Positions 43,553 to 52,389 of a stretch of 64,000 bases of DNA are shown here, one piece after another. Within the stretch, counting starts at the first letter, position 1. Every line of letters starts with the position of its first letter. Under the pieces are notes generated by a model. The model made no database searches. It was not told where the DNA came from and was given only the letters and a program-made list of their open reading frames with translations. The stretch covers positions 124,001-188,000 of the forward strand of contig JANRJS010000032.1 of assembly GCA_033763835.1 (NCBI GenBank), in the 5' to 3' direction. Origin of the DNA: JAPKYZ01 sp033763835 (lineage in GTDB: Bacteria; Acidobacteriota; Terriglobia; Bryobacterales; Bryobacteraceae). A program made the position numbers and the translations under genes.

Positions 43553-44892
43553 CAGCGGTCCTTCACCGGATACACGTCCGAGAAGATCGAATCCGGGAGC
43601 TTCACGCCATAGGCGCGAAGGCGATCCATGTTGACGGACCGCACGCCGCGCCCGGTGAATTGGCCGACGGCCTTGCCCCGCGCGCTGACGCCTTCGCGGT
43701 CGAATCCGAACACCTCTTGCAACGCGATCGTGTCGCCCTCGACGCCGGTCACTTCGCTAATCGACACCACCTTCCGGGTGCCATCCGGCAAACGCGCCGT
43801 CTGCACGACGACATTCACCGCCGACGCCAGCATGTGGCGAATCACCTTATCGGGGATGTGTTGACTGGCCATCATCACCATGGTTTCAAGACGCGAGAAG
43901 CAATCGACGGCGGTGTTGGCGTGCGTGGTGGTCATCGATCCGTCGTGGCCGGTGTTCATCGCCTGCAACATGTCGAGAGCCTCGGAGCCGCGGCACTCGC
44001 CGACGATAATCCGGTCCGGGCGCATGCGGAGCGCGTTGATGACAAGATCGCGCTGCGTAATCGAGCCCGCGCCTTCGATATTGGTTTGGCGGGTTTCGAG
44101 CCGCACGATGTGTTCCTGCTGCATGGCGAGTTCGGCGGTGTCTTCGATGGTGACGATGCGTTCGGTTTCCGGGATGAAGCGCGAGAGGGTGTTAAGCATC
44201 GTGGTCTTGCCCGAACCGGAACCGCCGCTGACGACGACGTTCAAGCGCGCCTCGACGCAGCCGCGCAGAAAGTCGAGCATGGCGGCGGTGAAGGTTTCGT
44301 TCTTTACCAGGTCGTCCGTGGAGAGCAGCTTCTTGCCGAACCGGCGGATCGAGATCACCGGGCCGGTGAGCGACAAGGGCGGGATGACGGCGCAGACGCG
44401 GCTGCCGTCGGGCAAGCGAGCGTCGACGATGGGCGAAGAATCGTCGATCCGCCGGCCGATATTCGAGACGATGCGGTCGATGATGATGCGCACATGCGCT
44501 TGGTCCTTGAAGCGCACGTTGGTCTCGACCAACTGCCCGGCGCGTTCCACGTACACGGAATCGAAATTGTTAACGAGAATGTCGGAGATCGTGGGATCTT
44601 TCATCAACGGTTCGAGCGGGCCGAGTCCGAAGACTTCGTCGAGCACTTCCTCGACCAACCGGTCGCGCTCGCCGACAGTCATCGGCGTAGCCGATTCGCC
44701 GACGATCTTCTCCGCGACGGTGGCGATCTGATCGCGAACGCCTTCTTTGGTGAGCGTGCGGAGTTGATCGGGTGTCAGAGATCCGAGTAAGCGCGCGTGA
44801 ATTTGGGTCTTGACGCCGAACCAACGTTCAGCGCCGCCGGGCGCGCGCTCAGCGCCGCCGGGCGCGGGTCTCGGAAGCGTGCGCGTCGTCAT
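43552..44892 (-). CDS. tadA: TadA/CpaF, pilus assembly ATPase
   Basis: 446 residues of the secretion ATPase GspE/VirB11 superfamily, CpaF branch. Walker A GGSGSGKTT is at 223-231, followed by ETERIVTIEDTAEL (Asp box), RPDRIIVGECRGSEALDML (Walker B) and a His box with GSMTTTHANT. It powers Flp pilus extension, and in some species retraction. The N-terminus holds a tandem duplication, PGGAER twice in 13 residues, encoded by two near-identical 21-bp units at about 44828-44870. Confidence 0.95.
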   Translation of the reverse strand: MTTRTLPRPAPGGAERAPGGAERWFGVKTQIHARLLGSLTPDQLRTLTKEGVRDQIATVAEKIVGESATPMTVGERDRLVEEVLDEVFGLGPLEPLMKDPTISDILVNNFDSVYVERAGQLVETNVRFKDQAHVRIIIDRIVSNIGRRIDDSSPIVDARLPDGSRVCAVIPPLSLTGPVISIRRFGKKLLSTDDLVKNETFTAAMLDFLRGCVEARLNVVVSGGSGSGKTTMLNTLSRFIPETERIVTIEDTAELAMQQEHIVRLETRQTNIEGAGSITQRDLVINALRMRPDRIIVGECRGSEALDMLQAMNTGHDGSMTTTHANTAVDCFSRLETMVMMASQHIPDKVIRHMLASAVNVVVQTARLPDGTRKVVSISEVTGVEGDTIALQEVFGFDREGVSARGKAVGQFTGRGVRSVNMDRLRAYGVKLPDSIFSDVYPVKDR

Positions 44893-44895
44893 CGA

Positions 44896-46068
44896 TTAGG
44901 CCGATTTCGCCAGCGCCGGTTTTTCGCCCGTGGCCTTGTCGACGAAAGCGCGGAACACGCGGTCCAGTTCGCCCGCCGCCTGGCGGTCCGCGACAAAAGG
45001 CCGGGATTTATTGATCGACTCGAGCACCGCGGCCGAAGGCGGAATGCCGTAGAACACGGGCTGATTGAGCGTCTGCACGATCTGCTCGAGCGTCGCGAAT
45101 CCGCTGGGCGGTTTCTTTTGGTAGCGATTCACCACCACTTTGAGTTGATCCTGATTGAATCCCATCCGCATTAAGAACGAGATGTAGCGTTGCGCGTTGC
45201 GGATGGCGGGGAACTCCTGCGTGAGAACCAGGAAGACGGTGGCGGAGCTCTGCAGGGCCGCATAGACCAGGTCGTCGGCGATCCCCTTACCGGCATCGAC
45301 GACGATCGATTGATACTTCTCGATGAGAAACGCCGAGAATTCGCGGAACATCGCGTCGGTGAAGTAGAGGCGATTTTCGAGCGCCTCGGGCGGACCGACG
45401 AAGTAGAACCCCAGCGGGTCGCGCGCGACGAACCCCTCGAAAAGCGCCTGATCCAGCCGGTTCAGATTCTCGGCTACCTCGGCGAGCGTGTGCTGCGGCG
45501 TTACTCCCAACTGCATCGCCACGTCGTTGGCCATGAAATCGAGATCGACGAGCACGGTGTTCCGCTTGCGCTGCGCCAGAACGCCCGCGAAATTGACCGC
45601 CAGGGTCGTGGCGCCGACGCCGCCCTTCGCGCCCAGGAAAGCGTACATCTTGCCGAGACCGCTCGCCAGATTCAACGCACGCCGGGGTGTGCGGGCGATG
45701 CGGTCCATCGCCTCGCGAAACTCGCTGCGTTTCAGCGGCTGCAACAGAAAATCGCTCGCGCCCGCGCGGACCGCCGCGATAACGCTATCGCCATCGGCGT
45801 GGAAATTGGAAGCGACGATGTAGAGGTCGGGGATCGCCTGCTTGACCTTCTCGACGGCCTTGAGAGCCGTTTCGTTATCCGCCGCGAGATCGACCAATAG
45901 CGCGGCCTCGGGATGACGTTCGAGTTCCTGAGTGACGCGGATGTAGAGGTTGCCCGAGACGTCGGGAAACTCGGCGATCACCTTCCCGTTGGCCACGTTG
46001 AGCAGGCCCTCGCGGACTGTTTCTCGGAAATGTTCATCGGCGGAGGCGACGATCAAGGAAACGGACAT
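44896..46068 (-). CDS. tadZ: TadZ/CpaE, ParA-like localisation ATPase
   Basis: 390 residues: an N-terminal receiver-like domain (about 1-125, LLVDLAADNETAL) without an obvious phosphorylation triad, then a MinD/ParA ATPase domain. Its deviant Walker A reads FLGAKGGVGATTLA (147-155 core), with Ala where ParA has Lys, as in other CpaE/TadZ proteins. VDLDFMANDVAMQLG is the Walker A' region and SIVVDAGKGI the Walker B. It places the pilus machine at a cell site. ATP hydrolysis may be weak. Confidence 0.93.
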   Translation of the reverse strand: MSVSLIVASADEHFRETVREGLLNVANGKVIAEFPDVSGNLYIRVTQELERHPEAALLVDLAADNETALKAVEKVKQAIPDLYIVASNFHADGDSVIAAVRAGASDFLLQPLKRSEFREAMDRIARTPRRALNLASGLGKMYAFLGAKGGVGATTLAVNFAGVLAQRKRNTVLVDLDFMANDVAMQLGVTPQHTLAEVAENLNRLDQALFEGFVARDPLGFYFVGPPEALENRLYFTDAMFREFSAFLIEKYQSIVVDAGKGIADDLVYAALQSSATVFLVLTQEFPAIRNAQRYISFLMRMGFNQDQLKVVVNRYQKKPPSGFATLEQIVQTLNQPVFYGIPPSAAVLESINKSRPFVADRQAAGELDRVFRAFVDKATGEKPALAKSA

Positions 46069-46077
46069 AGGTTTCTC

Positions 46078-46620
46078 CTAAGGCTGGCACGCGGCGGTTT
46101 CGGCGTCGCAACCGGCGCTCTCGACGGCGAGCGAAGTTTGGAAGTCGGGCATGCGGACGGGCGGCAAACCCAGGTAGGCGACGAAGCCGCGGAATTCGTA
46201 ATTGGCTACCGCGACCTTCACCACGTCGGGCACGCAGGCGGTGGAACAATCGCCGTCGCAGGTGAACTCGGTCAATTCGCCCGATTCCGGATTGCGGGCG
46301 TAGTAGAGCACCTGGATTTCGGCGGGACCGCTCACAAACTGCTCGCGATCCCAGGTGAGCGGAACGTTTTGCCGCATCCAAGTGAGCACATTGCCCGCGC
46401 CGTTCTGCCAGCAGTGGGACACGGCGTAGCGCGCCCCCTCGCGGGTGAAATCGGAAATCGAGTGCCACGTCCAGAGAAGCAGCGCGGTGTAGATCATGGC
46501 GAAGGTGACGGGCACGAGGATGGCGATGTAGGCGAGCGCGAACTCGGTGGCCGCCTGGCCTTTTTTGCCTCCGCTAGCGTTCCGGCTTTGGCCGCGGGCG
46601 CTTCCGTTACGTCCCTGCAT
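46078..46620 (-). CDS. tadE: TadE-like pseudopilin
   Basis: 180 residues. After about 20 basic residues comes the pilin-type cleavage/hydrophobic signature GQAATEFALAYIAILVPVTF, with Glu at position 5 after the Gly, as required for prepilin-peptidase processing. The remaining periplasmic part has several Cys pairs (FTCDGDCSTACVP, AGCDAETAAC), so it should be disulfide-stabilised. It is a minor pilin that primes or caps the Flp pilus. Starts inside the end of the preceding TadE-like gene (14-bp overlap). Confidence 0.88.
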   Translation of the reverse strand: MQGRNGSARGQSRNASGGKKGQAATEFALAYIAILVPVTFAMIYTALLLWTWHSISDFTREGARYAVSHCWQNGAGNVLTWMRQNVPLTWDREQFVSGPAEIQVLYYARNPESGELTEFTCDGDCSTACVPDVVKVAVANYEFRGFVAYLGLPPVRMPDFQTSLAVESAGCDAETAACQP

Positions 46621-47113
46621 AGGGCATCCTGATCTGCGGCCGCAGAATAATCGGCTCGAAATTGACGAACGGCACGGCGAGGCGCACCGGGTAGCCGTCG
46701 GCGAGCGAGACGACGACGTAACCGGGAGCCGTGCCGCCTTGCGCGAGATCGCAGCCCGTTACGGAGCATTCGCATGCCGCTAGAGAGTCCGAAGCGGCGT
46801 CGTAACGCTCGATTCCGATGCGGATGTTCGCGGGTTCGAGATTCGGCACCAATGGCGCGCCAGCGGGATCGTTGCCGCCCGTGATCGCGAACGTTTTGGC
46901 GATGGCCACTGTCGCGTCGCCGTCGTCGCAGAAGTTTACCGCTTGGCGCGAGCCGACGTAGCTGGCGACGGTCGTCAAGATTTTGTTGAGGGCGTAGTAG
47001 GTGTAGCTGATACGCGCGAGTTCCACCATGCCGAAGAGCAGCAGGAATAGCAGCGGCAACAGCATCGCCGATTCGATGAGAGACGAGCCTCTTTGTAAAC
47101 CGGAAGGTCTCAT
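46607..47113 (-). CDS. Second TadE/TadF-like pseudopilin
   Basis: 168 residues. The N-terminus GSSLIESAMLLPLLFLLLFG is a pseudopilin helix with Glu 5 residues after the Gly, followed by the TadE-like sequence ARISYTYYALNKILTTVASYVG. Two Cys pairs occur in the periplasmic part (NFCDDG, ACECSVTGC). It could be TadF, the usual second pseudopilin of these loci. The start overlaps the tadG stop as ATGA. Confidence 0.86.
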   Translation of the reverse strand: MRPSGLQRGSSLIESAMLLPLLFLLLFGMVELARISYTYYALNKILTTVASYVGSRQAVNFCDDGDATVAIAKTFAITGGNDPAGAPLVPNLEPANIRIGIERYDAASDSLAACECSVTGCDLAQGGTAPGYVVVSLADGYPVRLAVPFVNFEPIILRPQIRMPYAGT

Positions 47114-48465
47114 CGCAACAGCACCGCCCTTCCCGGACCGCTCGAAATCGAGCAGCCCGAAAATCGTCCTTGTTTTAGCGGCACCACGCTGCCGATGTAC
47201 ATCGCGGGGAAGCGCGCGTTGGGCGTGTCGAAATTCAGGACGTTGGTCCCGTTCGAAGGCTCGATCAGGAACTGCCGGAAGCCGAGCACGGTCATTTCGG
47301 TGGTGGCCGCCAGCGCATCGACGATGGGTACGGTGATCACGCGGCGGCGATTGCCGGTATACGCCGCGTAGTCGTCGAGATCGTTGACATCGCTATCGAC
47401 GGGAAAGACGGTTGAGAGCGTGCCCACTTCGGCGACGGCGTTGCACGCTTCGATGGGCACGGAATCGAATCGCGATTGCAGCCCGCAGAAATGATTGCGA
47501 ACGGAGTTCTGCACACCGCCCGCGCTGCAGGCCAGCACGCTCGCGCTAGCCCATAAGAGGTGCGTCGAATTGATTTGGAAGCACGCCCGGGCTTCGCTCG
47601 AGTTGGCGGGCAAACCGCCCGAGCCGACACGGTACAGCTGCGAAGATTCGTCGGCGAACAACGTCGCCTCCGGGTTGTTTTTGTCGAGCAGCAGGTACGG
47701 AATGCGCTGCGAGGTGTTGGCGAGGGCCGCGGGAACCGGCGCGCCGGTGCATTGATAGCCGAGCGTGTACCGCGTGCCGCGCACGAATCCGAAATCGACG
47801 GTGTCGTCGGCGGCGAGCGGCGCGATGGCGATCGCCTCGATCCCGCATGCCGTGCAGAGCGGGGCGCTCATCCCGGCCACGGATCGCATCGCCACCGGAG
47901 TTTTGCGCTCGAAGCCGAGGGGGATGAGCCCGAAAAACAAAAGCGGCGCGTCGGCGCGCAAGGTCACACGAGCGTGGCGCGCGGCGGAACCGGAGACCGC
48001 CGAACCCGAGATATCCTCGCCTTCGCCGATCGCAGCGGAAGCCGTATCGAAGTACTGCGTGTCTTCGATGGTGGAGGTAAGAAATCCGGTGTCCTGCCCG
48101 ATCGTCAGTCCCGCGAAGTCGTACTTGTTGCCGAGTCCGTTCGCGGTCTCGACGGCGCGCAAAGCGGCGGCGGTGGCGAGTTCCGTCGATTGATCCGTGC
48201 CGCCCAGCTCAAGCGCGGCGGAAAGCGCCATCGCATTCGCGGCGTTCTTCAGTTCGCCCTTGATGAGGTAGATCCGTCCGAGATCGACGGCTAAACCCAT
48301 CAACACCAGGAGCACGGGCGTGAGGATTACGACCACTTGGATCGCCACCGCGCCTTTTGTAAGATCGCGCAAAACGGACTCGACGGCGGCGATGCCGCAG
48401 CCGGCCTTTGCGCTTTTGGCCGACTCTCGACTACGGCTTCGGCGCGGCTGGTTCCTGATGGCCAC
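47110..48465 (-). CDS. tadG: TadG-like pilus-associated protein
   Basis: 451 residues. The N-terminal Tad/TadG helix (KGAVAIQVVVILTPVLLVLM) is preceded by about 35 basic residues, then VDLGRIYLIKGELKNAANAM, a hallmark of the TadE/G-like N-terminal domain. The large C-terminal domain is exported and rich in Cys (e.g. APLCTACGIEAI, SVLACSAGGVQ). TadG proteins anchor or complete the pilus base. The start overlaps the secretin gene by 35 bp; a later start is possible but would clip the basic region only. Confidence 0.87.
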   Translation of the reverse strand: MAIRNQPRRSRSRESAKSAKAGCGIAAVESVLRDLTKGAVAIQVVVILTPVLLVLMGLAVDLGRIYLIKGELKNAANAMALSAALELGGTDQSTELATAAALRAVETANGLGNKYDFAGLTIGQDTGFLTSTIEDTQYFDTASAAIGEGEDISGSAVSGSAARHARVTLRADAPLLFFGLIPLGFERKTPVAMRSVAGMSAPLCTACGIEAIAIAPLAADDTVDFGFVRGTRYTLGYQCTGAPVPAALANTSQRIPYLLLDKNNPEATLFADESSQLYRVGSGGLPANSSEARACFQINSTHLLWASASVLACSAGGVQNSVRNHFCGLQSRFDSVPIEACNAVAEVGTLSTVFPVDSDVNDLDDYAAYTGNRRRVITVPIVDALAATTEMTVLGFRQFLIEPSNGTNVLNFDTPNARFPAMYIGSVVPLKQGRFSGCSISSGPGRAVLLR

Positions 48466-49867
48466 GGGGTCCTTGGAATTGCGGTTTCGGCGGAGCCTTC
48501 TCGTCTTTCGATTTGCCGAACGGCCGGAAGGTTTTCTTCTGGGCGTCCTTTTGTTTCTGCTCGGAAACGGTGGGCAGAAACGTCTCGACGGTCTCGGGGA
48601 GCGAAGCGCGCTCCTCGGGCGTCAGCGGACGTACGAACCGCGGCGTGATGACGACGAGCAGTTCGTCGTTGGTCTTCCGCGTCGAGCGCGAGCGGAACAA
48701 TTGCCCGAGAATCGGAATGTCGCCCAGCCCCAGCACTTTGTTCATCACCTGGATGACGCGATTGTCGATCAGACCGGCGATGGCGAAACTCTCGCCGTCT
48801 TTCAACACCACTTCGGTTTCCGCACGCCGTGTGGACAGGGCGGGAATCAAGGTTCCCTGCACGTTCACCGAGTTGGTGTAATCGAGCGCGCTCACTTCGG
48901 GACGGACCTTCAGGCGGATCGCACCGGTGGCGGTGAGCGTGGGCGTAAATCCGAGTTGCACGCCGAAGGGCCGGAACTGGACGGTAACGACGGGCGCGAC
49001 CGCTCCGCCGGTGGCCGTCGCCTGCAGTACGGGGAACGGAAACTCGCCGCCCGCGACAAAGCTCGCTTCCTTGCCCTCGACGGTAATTAAGTTCGGCTCC
49101 GCGAGAATTTGTAACAGATTGCGCTGTTGCAGCGCGCGCACCGTCGCGCCGATGTTCAGGTCCGGGCGGAAGACGAAGATGTTCAGCAAATCCGCGAAAT
49201 TGATGGTCGTGTTCGCGAACTCCTGATTCTGAAATTGCAGTTGGCTGATTCGCGGCTGCTGGTATTGCTGCGTCGAAGTGGAGCCGAGCATCGTCGGATT
49301 GCGGCTAATGAAGTTGAAGCCCAGTTCCGAAAGATTCGCGCGGTCCACGGCGGCGAACTTGACGTGCAGCAGGATTTGCTTCGGGTCTTCGGCGGCCGGC
49401 ACGGCGATCCGGTTCACGACTTTTTTCGACCGCGTGGAGGCGATCGCGGCGGCGCGTTCGGCGGCATCGAGCGAAGAGGCGCTGCCCGAGAGCACGATCG
49501 TTTCGGAGTTGCCGGTAAAGGCGATCTTCTCTTGCGGCAAGTCGCGCTTGAGGTCGGCGGCGAGGTCGGAATCGAACTTCGAGAGAATTTCGGGATCGGC
49601 CTTCACATCGACGTTAAATCGCGCGGGCGCACTGCCCGTCTCCCACACGATGAGCGTGGTCTTGCCGGGGCTTTTGGCGTTCACCATCACCTCTTGCGGC
49701 GAGACGACGATGGCGTCGGCGATCTTCGGTTCGGCGATCACCACCCGCGTAATCTCGCGCGCGAAGGTGAGCAGTTCGCCGCGTCCTTCGAGGAGAGTCA
49801 CGTCCCGTACGGGCTGCCCAAAAGCGGCGATAGCGGCGAGCGCGGCGATGAGGCGGGCGAGGTTCAT
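48431..49867 (-). CDS. cpaC: CpaC/RcpA, outer-membrane secretin of the Tad pilus
   Basis: 478 residues. Signal peptide to about residue 17, then the pilus secretin N-domain (LLTFAREITRVVIAEPKIADAIV), a BON-like repeat (about 105-175) and the secretin barrel with LAEPNLITVEGKEASFVAGGEFPFPV and the closing VLGLGDIPILGQLFRS. It forms the outer-membrane pore for the pilus. The Pro/Lys-rich C-terminal tail is variable. Directly abuts cpaB, with no gap. Confidence 0.95.
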   Translation of the reverse strand: MNLARLIAALAAIAAFGQPVRDVTLLEGRGELLTFAREITRVVIAEPKIADAIVVSPQEVMVNAKSPGKTTLIVWETGSAPARFNVDVKADPEILSKFDSDLAADLKRDLPQEKIAFTGNSETIVLSGSASSLDAAERAAAIASTRSKKVVNRIAVPAAEDPKQILLHVKFAAVDRANLSELGFNFISRNPTMLGSTSTQQYQQPRISQLQFQNQEFANTTINFADLLNIFVFRPDLNIGATVRALQQRNLLQILAEPNLITVEGKEASFVAGGEFPFPVLQATATGGAVAPVVTVQFRPFGVQLGFTPTLTATGAIRLKVRPEVSALDYTNSVNVQGTLIPALSTRRAETEVVLKDGESFAIAGLIDNRVIQVMNKVLGLGDIPILGQLFRSRSTRKTNDELLVVITPRFVRPLTPEERASLPETVETFLPTVSEQKQKDAQKKTFRPFGKSKDEKAPPKPQFQGPRGHQEPAAPKP

Positions 49868-50749
49868 TTATTTGTCGAACACTTCCTGTACGTGTTTGTC
49901 GCCGCGGTACACGTCGATCACGGTCTTCGGCGGCGCGGGCGGCGGAGCGGGCTTCTTAGGCGCGGCGTCCTGGGCGGTGAGGTCGTTCCAAGCGCGATCG
50001 TCGCGAAGGTTCGCCGGCACCCCGCGTCCTTTGCGCGGCTTGTTCAAGTAAGGATCGAGCAGATCGCCGGTGACCGGCTGCGGATCGGCGACTTGCGAAC
50101 GATCGAGCGGATTACGCAAGGCGAGGCTGATTTTGCCCTGGTTCTTTGCGAGTTCGAGTTTGCCCGCTTCTTCGGGCGTGACGAGAAGGGTCACCGATTG
50201 CGTCGCGGGCCGCGGCCCTTTGGTATCCAGGTTCTGCGCTTCGGTGACGCGGCCCACCGAGAGCACGGCGATGTCTTGCAGAATCGTCGTGGTGAGCGCT
50301 TCGCTCATCGATCCCGCGCGAGTGAAAAGCACGTCCACATGGGCGCGCGGCTGGATCAGGCCGGCGGCTCCCGAAGCGTCGGCGACGGCGACGCTCACGG
50401 CGCGCTTACCGGCGGCGATCAACGCGGGCACGCCTTCGATGCCGCCGATGGAGGCGATTTTCGCGGTAGTGATCACCTCGTTGGCGGAAACGGGGTAAAT
50501 CAGCGGACGGTCGAGAGCGGCGGCCGGATCGCGAATCGCCGATACGGGAGCGTCCTTGGCGGCGAGCGTCACCTGCTTCAAGTGCGCTTTCGTCAGCCGC
50601 GTACCCGCGCTTAAGTCGCGCGACGCCGCCCAAACTTGCGCCATCGCCTCGCTCTTCGGGGCCGCCGTTCGAGACCACAAGAACCAAGTCAGCAGCGCCG
50701 CGCAAAGCGCCGCGCCACCGAAGATAAGCAGGATCCTCTGGCGGTCCAT
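49868..50749 (-). CDS. cpaB: CpaB/RcpC, periplasmic pilus assembly protein
   Basis: 293 residues. One N-terminal membrane helix (about 5-25), then an SAF/antifreeze-like domain (about 38-105: VWAASRDLSAGTRLTKAHL, YPVSANEVITTAKI) and the RcpC/CpaB domain (RAVSVAVADASGAAGLI, HVDVLFT, ILQDIAVLSVG). It works in the periplasm with the secretin, probably binding peptidoglycan or aligning the pore. The Pro/Ala-rich C-terminus before the stop is unusual only in composition. Confidence 0.92.
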   Translation of the reverse strand: MDRQRILLIFGGAALCAALLTWFLWSRTAAPKSEAMAQVWAASRDLSAGTRLTKAHLKQVTLAAKDAPVSAIRDPAAALDRPLIYPVSANEVITTAKIASIGGIEGVPALIAAGKRAVSVAVADASGAAGLIQPRAHVDVLFTRAGSMSEALTTTILQDIAVLSVGRVTEAQNLDTKGPRPATQSVTLLVTPEEAGKLELAKNQGKISLALRNPLDRSQVADPQPVTGDLLDPYLNKPRKGRGVPANLRDDRAWNDLTAQDAAPKKPAPPPAPPKTVIDVYRGDKHVQEVFDK

Positions 50750-52117
50750 CTATTTCTCCAAGAGCACCGCGGCCGGGTCGGCGGTCATTCGCTTCCACCC
50801 GCGCGCTTCGAGCGCCGCTAACAATGGAGCGTCGGGCGGCACGAGCGCGTGCGTGAAGTTCCAACGGTCGAACAGGGCTTGCCAGCCGGGCCGGACCTCC
50901 ACCATGCGAATGTACTCCTTCATAAACTCGACTCCATAGAAATCGCTTCGGCCGTCGAAGAACACCGGTCGTCCCGCAGCGTAGATCAAGTATCCGCCGA
51001 ATTTGTCGGGCGCGAACAGGCGGGCGGTTTCGGGAATCGCGCGCGCCGACGAAATGGGAAACTCCGAAGCGGGAAACTCCGCGCCGCGCACGAGAAACGC
51101 CGCGAGCAGCATCACGGGCACGAGCGCCCAGCGCCCGCCGAGGGTCCGGTCGATGGCGCGCAAGTTATCCGAGTAACGGAAGAAGCTTTCGAACCGCGGG
51201 TAAGCGCGGCGGGTCCACGTCGAAATCGAGGCGACGGCCAGCGGCAATACACAGACCGCGAGAACGGGCAGTCCCCGAGCGGATCGAAGCGCGACGAGGA
51301 CAAACAGCGCGATGACGATCGCGCGCGAGTAGCGCTTCTGGACCAGCGCGAAGACCGCTCCCGCCGCGCACACCAGCAGCCCGGCGAGAATCCAGCCCGC
51401 GCCATCCGCTTGAAAATTGAAAGTCTGAAACTCGGCGATGCGTTGCAGCAGTTCACGGTCGGTCAAGTAGCGAATCGTATGTTTGTGCAAACGCCAGCCG
51501 TAGGGATTGAGGAACGACCCGGCGAGCGCCAGTGCCGCGAGCGTCCATCGCCGGTAAACCGCCAAAACGATCGGCGCGAGAAAGAAGCTTGCGTGTACGT
51601 TCGCCCAAACCGCGCCGAGAACGGGCGCGATCCACCATCGGCGAGGGCCGCGCTCGCACCACAGGATCGTCCCGATAAGCAATAGCCACCCGATCACATG
51701 CGGACGCGCGAGCCAATGCAACTGGGCCGTCGAAATCGCGATCGGGAAGCCGAGCAGCGCGAGCAGGAAGCTCGATCCGGCGGCCCAATGCAACTCGAAC
51801 CACAAGAGCGCCGACGCTCCGATCGCCATCGCGTAGAGCCAAGCCACCCCAGGCAATCCGGCGGCGCGATGAGCGAGAGCGGTTAGTACGTCCGCGCCCC
51901 ATTCCCACGCGAACCAAGGGGCGCGCGGGCGCGAGAACGAATAAGGATCGGTATAGGGCGGACGGCCGTCGGTCAAGATGGATTCCCCCGTGCGGATGTG
52001 CCAACCTGTATCCGCGTCGCGAAACAATCGCCGGGGACCGTCGTAGAGCGTCAGACACCACACGACGGCGAGCGAAGCCAGCGAAACGGCGGCGTTAGGC
52101 GGAAGCCGCGCGGTCAA
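50750..52117 (-). CDS. Polytopic membrane protein, GT-C-like, inside the Tad operon
   Basis: 455 residues with about ten predicted membrane helices. The first periplasmic loop carries DADTGWHIRTGESI and then FAWEWGADVLTALAHR; acidic residues in this loop are the catalytic feature of GT-C glycosyltransferases (Asp/Glu in the first loop). The soluble C-terminus (GGYLIYAAGRPVFFDGRSDF) also appears in Acidobacterial membrane glycosyltransferase-like proteins. No transferase activity is proven. It occupies the position between flp and cpaB where a TadV prepilin peptidase often lies, but it lacks that peptidase's GxGD motif. The start is TTG at 52117, 7 bp after flp. Confidence 0.75.
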   Translation of the reverse strand: MTARLPPNAAVSLASLAVVWCLTLYDGPRRLFRDADTGWHIRTGESILTDGRPPYTDPYSFSRPRAPWFAWEWGADVLTALAHRAAGLPGVAWLYAMAIGASALLWFELHWAAGSSFLLALLGFPIAISTAQLHWLARPHVIGWLLLIGTILWCERGPRRWWIAPVLGAVWANVHASFFLAPIVLAVYRRWTLAALALAGSFLNPYGWRLHKHTIRYLTDRELLQRIAEFQTFNFQADGAGWILAGLLVCAAGAVFALVQKRYSRAIVIALFVLVALRSARGLPVLAVCVLPLAVASISTWTRRAYPRFESFFRYSDNLRAIDRTLGGRWALVPVMLLAAFLVRGAEFPASEFPISSARAIPETARLFAPDKFGGYLIYAAGRPVFFDGRSDFYGVEFMKEYIRMVEVRPGWQALFDRWNFTHALVPPDAPLLAALEARGWKRMTADPAAVLLEK

Positions 52118-52124
52118 GGGCCCT

Positions 52125-52364
52125 TTACGCGCCCGTCGCGCCGATCGACGTCAGGCCCTGCGTGATCGAGGAGTAAAGACTCACGACGGCGGTGGTCAGC
52201 TGATTCACGGTGGTAATCAGCGCCAACCCCACGGCGGCGACGATCAGGGCGTACTCGACCAAATCCTGGCCGTCTTCTTCGCGCGCGAACCTCGCCAGCG
52301 CTTTTTGCGCGAGGAGGCCGAATTGACGGCCGAACTCAAGGCCGAACTCAAGGATGGTGTTCAT
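52125..52364 (-). CDS. flp: Flp major pilin
   Basis: 79 residues from the ATG at 52364; the frame opens at 52415 but the extension lies inside the upstream TPR gene. The prepilin signature is EEDGQDLVEYALIVAAVG: cleavage after Gly leaves a mature N-terminus QDLVEYALI with Glu at position 5 and Tyr next, diagnostic of Flp pilins. The leader is long (about 34 residues) and contains a short duplication LEFGLEFG. The mature pilin is about 45 residues, typical for Flp. Prepilin peptidase must come from outside this window. Confidence 0.94.
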   Translation of the reverse strand: MNTILEFGLEFGRQFGLLAQKALARFAREEDGQDLVEYALIVAAVGLALITTVNQLTTAVVSLYSSITQGLTSIGATGA

Positions 52365-52389
52365 TGTCTTGTTTTCCTTTCCATTCACC

